This document shows, in pieces, positions 5,284 to 5,289 of a stretch of DNA of 5,289 nucleotides. The position numbers were made by a program, and so were the translations under genes. This DNA comes from CAYGBW01 sp964348185 (lineage in GTDB: Bacteria > Desulfobacterota > BSN033 > WVXP01). The DNA lies in assembly GCA_964348185.1 (NCBI GenBank), contig CAYGBW010000131.1, positions 1 through 5,289 on the forward strand, given 5' to 3'. Within the stretch, counting starts at the first letter, position 1, and each line of letters begins with the position of its first letter. The notes beneath the pieces were generated by a model that was not told the origin of the DNA, did not search any database, and was given only the letters and a program-made list of their open reading frames with translations.

Positions 5284-5289
5284 TCGTCA

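Overview
The window is bacterial chromosome of moderate-to-high GC (judged by eye), with compact genes, plain Shine-Dalgarno sites, and GTG and TTG starts beside ATG. Nothing fixes the taxon. A LonA protease next to a MEMO-family protein, a YjbQ-family protein and a PPP-type phosphatase would fit a deltaproteobacterial (Desulfobacterota-like) or related anaerobe, but that is an impression from gene content, not a measurement.

Layout. 1-1416 (+) is the C-terminal part of lon (AAA+ module plus Ser-Lys protease domain), cut by the left window edge. A strong intrinsic terminator at 1441-1475 closes it. About 590 bases follow (1417-2009) with no convincing gene but dense structure: nested inverted repeats at 1523-1576 and 1628-1761, a perfect 12-bp palindrome, two operator-like near-palindromes exactly 20 bp apart (1832-1863), and a pair of mutually exclusive hairpins (1908-1934). 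On the minus strand, 2198-2010 encodes a 62-residue zinc-ribbon protein with its own extended -10 promoter and a good ribosome site in front of a TTG codon. The intergenic region that follows ends in a good sigma-70-type promoter (2573-2601) for a plus-strand gene at 2635-3867.

That gene encodes a MEMO-family protein with an N-terminal domain resembling PqqD-type winged helices. It is followed by a YjbQ/UPF0047 protein (4003-4404) and a PPP-family metallophosphatase (4510-5283). These three point the same way but are separated by gaps of 135 and 105 bases containing hairpins and possible promoter or terminator signals, so they may be separate short transcripts rather than one tight operon.

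How they work together. Lon is general protein quality control. YjbQ-family proteins have reported weak thiamin-phosphate synthase activity. MEMO proteins belong to the 'AmmeMemoRadiSam' set, but neither the AMMECR1 partner nor the radical SAM partner lies in this window. The phosphatase could remove phosphate from serine/threonine residues. No shared pathway can be shown from sequence alone. The least explained parts are the structured stretch 1477-2009 and the PqqD-like/MEMO fusion.
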